Shown one piece after another: positions 56,201 through 64,000 of a stretch of 64,000 nucleotides of DNA. Position 1 is the stretch's first letter; each line of letters opens with the position of its first letter. Made by a program: the position numbers and the translations under genes. The notes under the pieces are model-generated. The model did no database searches, was not told the DNA's origin, and saw only the letters and a program-made list of their open reading frames with translations. Location: NCBI GenBank assembly GCA_943735955.1, contig OX030957.1:12908517-12972516 (forward strand), in the 5' to 3' direction. The stretch comes from Piscicola geometra (Eukaryota > Annelida > Clitellata > Hirudinida > Piscicolidae).

Positions 56201-56490
56201 GTAAATTCTTTGAAGTTTAAAAGCTTGTGATTCAAACAAAGGATGTTGAAAACTTGATCAGAATGTTCATTGAGTTATAGGCGTTTTCATGTTTTAATCT
56301 TATTGAATTTCACTTCTCCAACGAAAAGGGTTTTAATATCTTTAATTTTTCATGAAGTTGAAAATTAATAAAAATCAAAAATTACTTTATAAAATATATG
56401 GCACGCAAATTTAAACACCCACTCACCTATCGGACCGGCGTATAACAGAAAGACTGCAAGCAAAAGATAGAAGAGTGCTTTGGAAGTCAT
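44285..56490 (-). CDS. Secreted immunoglobulin-superfamily protein, three Ig domains, 7 exons
   Basis: Exons in transcript order: 56490-56427, 53874-53714, 53058-52947, 50465-50370, 46015-45557, 44845-44712, 44416-44285 (TGA). The total is 1158 nt, 385 residues, and all junction phases agree. Exon 1 is a signal peptide (M-T-S-K-A-L-F-Y-L-L-L-A-V-F-L-L). Ig1 (V-like) is split over three exons: V-S-L-Q-C-N-F, L-V-W-I-K, then L-T-I-T-N-L-D-V-K-D-S-G-N-Y-T-C. Ig2 is one 459-nt exon with V-F-S-C-T-T-T-G-G-Y-P-P-P and V-V-C-T-A-T-V. Ig3 is over two exons: W-L-Q-C-T-V-F, Y-H-W-I, then I-E-A-C-S-A-Y-N. There is no transmembrane or GPI-like C-terminus, so it is probably secreted. The partner is unknown, as is the orthologue. 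Confidence 0.85.
46016..50369. other. Ig-protein intron 4 (4.35 kb)
   Basis: AT-rich. It contains a CATCAT run at about 46478-46500 and a short SINE-like scrap at about 48657-48690 (GTCGTGTGAGTGGCGCCTC). No exon is recognised. Confidence 0.6.
50466..52946. other. Ig-protein intron 3 (2.5 kb)
   Basis: AT-rich with no coding exon seen. A more GC-rich patch at 51725-51845 containing near-inverted GTGGCC/GGCCAC words may be an old repeat. Confidence 0.55.
53059..53713. other. Ig-protein intron 2
   Basis: 655 bp of AT-rich intron. Nothing else recognised. Confidence 0.6.
53875..56426. other. Ig-protein intron 1 (2.55 kb)
   Basis: AT-rich. Short frames only, no recognisable exon. Confidence 0.6.
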
Positions 56491-59400
56491 GCCTGCTTTG
56501 ATTGATTCGATGAGACTTGTAAGAAACTGAAAAAGATAGTTTGTTTTCAGTTACTTTGAAAGTGAAATGGTGTTTACAAATTTAAACCATATACCATTAT
56601 TTTTTTGAAATTTTTTCGTTTGAATAGTAATTTAGACTTTCATATGTTGATGTAATTGTTTTTTTGGAACTATTTGGAATTAGTTGAAAACTGGAGGTTT
56701 TTTGACTATTGATAAAATTCGAGAATAAAAATATATAAGAAACAATTTAATTAAAAACCTACTTTTATTGATTTCAAACTTTTTAAAAAAAATAAAATAT
56801 TTTCTTCAACATTTAATTCTATAAAACTTATTTTAATTTGATTTTTTTAATGGCATAAATTTGTTTTCTTCCGTCATTTCTTCCAATCACTGAAAAAAAA
56901 TTAATAATTTAAATATATTTATTATTATTATTTATTTATTGCTTTTATTATTTTTTTGATGCTGGACGATTCTCCTCAGGACACATAACAGGCGGCCAAG
57001 CGGAAGGACGCCAGACAACGGCCTGTCTTGCGAGCCGTCTGTGCTCCCGTCTCCAATCTTTTATGCCTTTGCCCATCACTTGTCACTCATCTCCATATTT
57101 TTAACTTTCTCAATACTTTATCACACTTCACGTAGTTCTTGTAGTTTTGTGAATGAATACTATATAAAAATATTATTCGAAACTTTTAATTCTTTCATTT
57201 AGTAAAATTTTAGTTTTTTCATTTTGTAAAAGGCTTATAATTTATTTATTTGCTTTTTCCTTTGCTAGTTACGTCCGTTCCTCCATCACGCAAGGAATGT
57301 TCATGGAGAATATATTACAAATTACGCCATTTAACGGCCTATCTGAAGCTTTACTTGAAAATATTTGAAAATGGTTTTAAGACTCATTTAGTTTATAACT
57401 TAATATTCTGATTTTTTTATTCTTATTAAAAACAGATGAATAGTGAAACAAAAATCTAATCATTTTCAAGAAAAAGATGATGGAACCAAAAATGATTTGT
57501 AAGTTTGCTAATAAACTAAAAAGTAATTTTTAGTTAATTACTAAAGTTTTTATTTTTGTTACAAAATCATAATAATTGGTAATCAAATGTATGAATTATT
57601 TATTTAAAAAAGCTCTTTCAAAAAGGGAAATTTATAAAAATAAATGCTAAAAAATTGGCTTTTAGAAAAAAGAGAATGGATGTGCGTTGAAAGCAAGATT
57701 GGCCAAATTGAAATCGATGTAACCCATTTTCCTATTATTTTAAATAGAAAGCTGTTCACTGCCTTAGCATTTGACATTTGAGTTCTATGAATCAACATTT
57801 AAAAACACCACAGCAATGATATCAAGAGTTTTAGTTCTTTGGAGATTGCATCTCAGCGGCTAGAAAGAATCCAGTGTTGGCACGCAAAGTGTATTTTCTG
57901 GACCTGAATAGTTTCTTTTCAAGGTAGAAACGTTATTATGGTCTTATCAACTGCATCTCTTAAAACTTTAATGCGAGAATCCACCTCAATGTGTAAAAAT
58001 AATTTATGCATTACTAAATTAATGTTTGTGATGATTATTGAAAAAGAAGTTACTTTTCATTTTTAGAAGGAAATTAGGCAACAATTGGAAAGATAGGAAG
58101 AATCGTTGTAGTTCAAACATTGGTGCTTTTTATGAATTATTTTTAAAAAACAAGTTATTTTAAAAAAAATGTTTCATACAGCTATACAAAGTAATTTAAA
58201 TGTGCAAGGCCATTCTAATATTTTTGAAACCTTGACATGAAAAAGCGCATAAATTATTCATCACTTCACACGTGGCTTCACTCATTTTTTCATTTTCTGG
58301 TGTTATTGAACTTCTAAGAAGAAAATGATTAAATTTTCCAATGTTACGTTCTATATTTTTTAGACAATCTAAAGCTGTGTTGTTAAATGAAAAAATTAAG
58401 TTTTTATTTTATAGGATTATTATTTAAAAAAAGATATTTATAATATTTTTAATTTTTAAAATGAAATAAAAATATTTTTTAAGTTTTTGGTTTTTTAATA
58501 TTTTTTGTTTGAATTAATTAGAATCATTATAATTAAAAATTTTTAGTTCTAATTAAATTATAAATATTTCTATTTTTTATATAAAAAAAACTCTCAAAAA
58601 ATCATTAAAACAATATAACTTGTCTCAGATAGTTGAAATTCTGAAAAAACTGACTATTTTTTTCCAATGATAAATACTTTGAATCATTTTTGAATTCTCA
58701 AGGTGCTGTGCTTTTATCGATAAAAAAGTTATTTTCTCAAACGATTGAACGTGTCGAAATTTTTGAAATTGTGTTTTGAATAAATGATTTTTTTTCAATT
58801 ATACAAAATGTCAAAAATTTATTTAGAAAATTAAACAAAAATTACCTTTTTTATGTTATGACATTTAGTTTTGTCTTTTTCATTTTGCTCTCACCACACT
58901 TGAAACATATATTCTTAATTTATAAAATATACACATTTTAATGTATATAAAAAACAAAAACGTTTTTTCTTTTTAGATGAAAAACAACTTTTATCTTCTT
59001 ATCGTTTCTATTTACAATTACTTTTGGAAAAAAAATTAATTGAGTTTTTTGTTTCAATTAAGTTTTTATAAGCGAAAAGGGTTTTTTACATCTCGAAGTT
59101 CCAAGTTTGCAATGATCAATAAATGCTAATGAATTGAAACTTTTCAAAAAACAAATTTAGAAAAACATTTTACGTGTATAAGTACCAACATTCATTTGAT
59201 TGTTTCAAGTGTTTTGGGGTTAATCATTGTGTTTTGAATGCTTTTGTTTTTCCAGTTTTTTCGTCTTTTTAGTGAATTTTTTATTACGATTTTAACAGAA
59301 AATAAGGGTTTTTGAATGTTAAAATTTAAAAAATCTGATTTGAAATCTTATAAAATGAAAATTTCTGTTATAAGTTGACACAATTCTCTAAGCACAAACC

Positions 59401-59722
59401 ATAAAAATCCTTTCATTAAAGGTAATTCATAGCTCAATATTTTCGACCCTTTAACCAATGACAGAGATTTCTTTAAGCTTTTCAACCTCATATTAAAGAT
59501 TTCATTTTCCTCTAAAAATTCCATTTTTACTGGTTTATAATTCAAGCATAATTCAAAAATGTTGAACTTATTATTTATTCTGGTGAACGAGTTTCATTAG
59601 GAATCAACGCCACTTAGACGTTTCAACATACATTTTTATATATAAGTAAATATACAATCTGAAAAATCCAAAAACTCAAAATGATTAAGTTGTTTTCACT
59701 GATTTATATATTAGAAATAAAG
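56491..59722. promoter_or_regulatory. Region upstream of the Ig-protein gene, with a CpG-rich patch at 56959-57060
   Basis: The 5' UTR and promoter should lie here. Within otherwise AT-rich DNA, about 100 bp at 56959-57060 is GC-rich with many CpGs (GGCGGCCAAGCGGAAGGACG), 470 bp before the start codon. It could be a promoter element, an upstream exon or a repeat fragment. The remainder shows nothing recognisable. Confidence 0.4.
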
Positions 59723-60097
59723 CCCCGAGAGCTGCATGGTGATGCCATTTGGCATCGCATATTTATGTTTCAATCATAAACGAACCGTTTGTCCTAACAC
59801 TATGAAATAAATTTATTTATCAAGACAAATGATACGATTATCTAAAAAAATTTTATTTACTACTCAGATGTTAAAGAAAAACTCGTGAAACAACGCTAAA
59901 CTAGTTGATATAAGCTCGATTTCCGGAAGTGCATAGATGAGAAACATAAACATAGATGATAAATAAATATTAAAATTAAACGTTCTAGGGCGTATACTAT
60001 CTAAAAAAAATTATCTAATGATTTATTTTGGCATTTTGTACTTAATGAAAAAGCATAGAAGTAGTGATGCCAATTGGCATCACTATGCAGTAGAGGG
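59723..60097. mobile_element. piggyBac-like miniature element with palindromic subterminal repeats
   Basis: The ends are imperfect inverted copies (CCCCGAGAGCTGCATGGTGATGCCA left; complement of TGGCATCACTATGCAGTAGAGGG right). The right end abuts TTAA at 60098-60101, the piggyBac target. The left flank is ATAA and has decayed. Each end holds a palindrome around GATGCCA.TTGGCATC; the right one (60062-60085) is a perfect 24-bp palindrome. No transposase. Confidence 0.6.
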
Positions 60098-60101
60098 TTA
60101 A

Positions 60102-63100
60102 ACAAAAACTAGTTTCTTATATTTAATTCTAAAAAGTTTCCATCATATATTTTTTAACTATAATTTTAAGTAAATTCTTTAAAGCGTTATTCAATTTTAT
60201 TAGCAGCATTTTCGCTCATTTGAATCTCTTAGAATTTTCTTTGATATTTCCTTATTCATTATATATTTTTCAATAGTGTAAACACTTTTTCCCCCAACAT
60301 TTATCAACTGTTTATCGCCAATCAAAACACGCTTGATCAACTTTAACACCCTCGCACTTCGTCTACCTCATATAATCATTATTTTCATCTTCTCCACTCA
60401 TTCAAACTAATCCAATTTTGCGGTATTATCGCTTCATTTTCGAATTTCTTCAATTTCATATGCTCATAATAAAGTTGAAAATCCAAAATCCATTTCATCA
60501 AATCATCCGTCTTCTTTAGTTTCCATTTCTTTAATTACAAATAAAAATTCCTGTATTCCCTCCAATCGAAAAAATGAATTTTATTTATGAATCGTTTGTC
60601 TCAAATATAATATAATAAAAATAAAAATAGGTATGTATTTTTTGGAGCTTGTTTATGATTTAATGGTAAATAAAAATGTGAATTTTTTATTTTAGTATTG
60701 CACAAATGAGCTTCATGTTCTAATTATAACATTGAAATGCCGAAAAAATCCGATTATTGTTTTTATTGCAAAACTATAAACTAATTCATATTAATAGAAA
60801 AACATGAAATATTCAATTCCAGGTTAAGTTCATAAATATTCAAACTGATATTGAACAAAAACTTTTCAAATAATAATTCGAAATATGTTTTATCAATTTC
60901 TCTGCGAAATTAATTTCGAAATTCAGCTGTTTATCAATATTACCTATTTGTAATGTTTAAGATTTAAAATGTTTGATTTTGTCATTTACAATCAACACGA
61001 AGCTTTACAATGAGGTTAGCAATCCGTTGGACCCCTGATGTTTATTATAACTGACGTTTGATTTTTCCGGTTAGTCAAGAGAGTTGGTTTTAAATATAAT
61101 TTATTCAAATTTATTTAAAAACTTTGAAAAATGTTGTAAAAAATGTTGGTTGTGAGGATGAAAAAAGAGTTTACTTTTTGCCAATTTGGAAGTAAGAAAA
61201 TGCAGTCCTTGATCGTATTAATGCTTGTGAATCAATTTATAGGATATCTATTCAAAACTTTTTGAGATATTTAAATTTAAAAAAAATTGTATTACATTTT
61301 TTCATTTCGTTAAATTTTTATTTGTTATATGGTGTGATAAAATGCCTTTGCCTTTGACCTGGATCTTTATTCCGTGATTTTCTTCTTTTTTTCTTGCAAC
61401 TTATTAAATCTTATTAAATTAGTTTTTTCAGTTTATATGTTTATCTTGAAAAATAAAATGAAAATTGAATTAAATTATTCTTACTTTTGTTTTTACTCAG
61501 CTTATTTTATTATGTATTTTAACTTTTTAATGTTTTAATAGTAAAATTTTAATGGTTCACCCCTTTCTACGATATCAAATGTTTATTGTTTTTATATTTT
61601 AAAGAACAACTGACAAAATGTTTATGATTGAATAGAACAATCTAAATTGAGAATTTTGAGCATATTTTAATCAACATAAAAATCCAAGAATCATATTAAA
61701 TTGAAAATCAAAATATTTCTGAGTTTTTAAAACCACGCTTTGAAATAAAATAAACTATGTGGAAATTGTTTTTGGAGAACTGTCAAGGATTGCATTAACA
61801 ATTTTGCGAATAGAAAAAGAGTCGAGAACTAATGAGTCGGACGGAACATGAAAGTCTTTTTTTCATTTTAAAGTTTAGTATAAATTGCAATGTAAAGTTA
61901 AACTTGTCACCGTGCTAGAAGCTTTTTTATTCTGTCAAGTAAATTAAGTTTTTTGAAGAAAATTTCAAACAGCTCTATTTGAAGATTCTAGTTTTTCATC
62001 TTGAATTAATTTTTCTTAAAGGTCACCTGGGCTTTTTCAAATATAATTTCTCAAACTTATTTCACTTAGAAAATATTATACTTGACAGATTATTGAGCTA
62101 TGCTCAATGCATCGTTGAACAATTGTTATGATTATTTTCTAATTCTTTTCAAAATAATATTTCTGAATCTCAAAGGAAAATAATAAATAAATCAAATCCA
62201 CAATTTTTCAAACAAAATTCGTCAAAAATTGTAACTTGCTGGATTCCGTGACAGCAGCATTGAATGCTTTTCCGAAATAACATTCTGGGTGGTTTCAGAG
62301 TTGAAGTGAAATAACGAAAAGAATTTATACACATTAAAAAAATAATATTTAAAACTTAAGTACTTAATAATATTTAAAAAGTTTTTATATATTTTTATAA
62401 TAATAAAATACAAATTACAATGTTACTAAAATTAATTTTCCATAAATATTAATAGAAGCATTATCGCTGTCATGCTCATGTTTATTGTTCTTAGATTGTA
62501 TTATGAAACAGTTTTTTCTTCTCTGGGGAACAATTCTAGTACCAAAACCTTTTTTCAGCGATAAGAGACACTCTATCCACAATCTAAATGCTGTTTTCTA
62601 ATGAGTGTACTTTTACGTATTTTGCTCATTTAATATTATTTAAGAGTTGACAAATTGTATTCTTAACCTATGATATTTTTTTCTTTTATTATTTGTAAAA
62701 AAATGTTTTTTTTATAAATATTTTTTTAAATAGATATCTGAAAAAAACTTCTCTACGTCATAGATTCAAAAAAATGAAACTTTCTACTAAGAAAACTTGA
62801 TTTATGAAAACACACTTTTATGAGTATTAAACACATTTTTCTAACCTTTTGTTGGCGATACCCTAAGTTGCATGACAGAAAATTTTGAGTATTGTGAAAT
62901 ATGGAAAGACTACTGTAATTTATGAGCTATATCTGAAAAATTTTCAAGTAGGCCTTCTAGAAAATTGTTTTTATTTTGAAATTTTCACACTAAACTTTAT
63001 TGAAAAAAGTTTAAAATCATGAACTGTATAAAAATGTGTAATTAATTTTGACTGAATAATTAAATTTAAATAGATCTTTTCCTAAACAGTTATTTTAAAG

Positions 63101-64000
63101 TAAAACACATTATAATTAAAAAAAACTTACTTAATTTTGGGATGAGAGGCGATAGAACTAGCGTGAAATGTCGAATCTACTTGGATTTTGTTGTTGTTAT
63201 TTCACAAACGTGGTTGACAATTCTTTTTGATTTTTATATTCAATGTTTTTTTCTAGTTTTCATTATAAGGAAAAATAAATTTAAAAGTTACACAAAAATA
63301 TGAATATAAGATCTATAGTGCAACAATATTTTTCAGTAACAACAGAAAAACCTTTCAAACTAGAATTATTGACAAATGTTTGTTTAACCTCAAATTGTTC
63401 CAACGAAATAAATCTGTTTTGAAGGTTTAATATCTTACCATAGTTAGACTTCTTATTTATTATTTGTAGCCACAACACAAATCAAAGTATTTTTATTATG
63501 GCGACTGAAAGAAAGTTATCAGAAAGGGAAGAGATTCCAAAGCGATAAGTTGACAATCGCATAAATAACAAGAAATCGCTAAATTAATCCTGGAATATTT
63601 AAAACAAGTGTAGGCTTCAGCGACGGAATGTTTCTGAATGCAATGATTCATCCGAGGCCTCCTTTTATAGCAGCATGTCGTCCACGCCACTAGCCATCAC
63701 GTCCTTCAACCCAGCACTCAGAAGGACTTTATTCACTTTTGCATGCGAAACTTGCTGACTTTTGCCTTTTGGAACATTTATTACAAATCATTTTTTCAAT
63801 ATTTAAATTTTTTTTTACCTTCTAAATAAATGTTTGTAAAAAAAATTTTGACAAATTACATTTTTATATAAATATAGGTTTTTGATGTTGACCATTTCTA
63901 AGGCTTAATAGTCTTTTCTATTCAAAAGGTCTGGTCTAATAACCATGAACTCAAAAATAATATAACTTTCTCTAAACTGTCTAACCTTCCAAGACTGTTT
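60102..64000. other. AT-rich DNA, no gene seen
   Basis: Only short frames without splice or domain support. A mildly GC-richer stretch at about 63600-63720 includes a TATAG word but no recognisable gene. Confidence 0.55.

Overview
This is an animal genomic window. The genes are split into many short exons with GT..AG introns. Exons are roughly balanced in base composition, while introns and intergenic DNA are very AT-rich and full of microsatellites, tRNA-derived SINEs, LINEs and DNA-transposon remnants. The extracellular module set (NIDO, AMOP, VWD, EGF, Ig), together with animal-type DIMT1, PRELID1 and LTV1, points to a metazoan, most likely an invertebrate. I cannot name the phylum from sequence alone.

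Layout. (1) <1-15341, plus strand: one large gene for a MUC4-like type I membrane mucin. A giant Thr-rich exon (to 3861) is followed by 28 small exons encoding NIDO, AMOP, VWD (with an intact GDPH motif), a Cys-rich region, about eight EGF-type modules, a short Thr/Val stalk and one transmembrane helix. Reading frames and splice phases close from 102 to the stop at 15341; the 5' end lies outside the window. (2) 15342-19069: intergenic, occupied by two related inverted-repeat DNA transposons, each flanked by a 9-bp direct repeat (Mutator-like). (3) 19070-23818, minus strand: complete 13-exon DIMT1 (315 codons), with a 53-copy 30-bp minisatellite in its fourth intron. (4) 24546-26662, plus strand: complete 4-exon PRELID1-like gene (205 codons), divergent from DIMT1 across about 730 bp. 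(5) About 27105-35660, plus strand: LTV1-like gene. One intron carries a 3.1-kb hAT element with a second hAT element nested inside it; another carries a 3.4-kb non-LTR retrotransposon with a 13-bp target-site duplication. The conserved basic C-terminal part of LTV1 was not found. (6) 36305-38400: degenerate pieces of a second, RNase H-bearing LINE. (7) 44285-56490, minus strand: 7-exon secreted immunoglobulin-superfamily protein (385 codons, three Ig domains) with long AT-rich introns. (8) 56491-64000: AT-rich sequence without convincing genes, holding one piggyBac-like inverted-repeat element.

How the genes relate. DIMT1 (dimethylation of 18S rRNA) and LTV1 (40S maturation/export factor) both act in small-subunit ribosome biogenesis and sit about 3 kb apart around PRELID1, a mitochondrial phosphatidic-acid carrier. 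Shared housekeeping regulation is possible but not shown. The mucin and the Ig protein are unrelated cell-surface/secreted products. I found no clearly new multi-gene system. The unusual content is the repeat architecture: higher-order tandem repeats in coding and intronic DNA, nested transposons, and repeats that abut splice sites.
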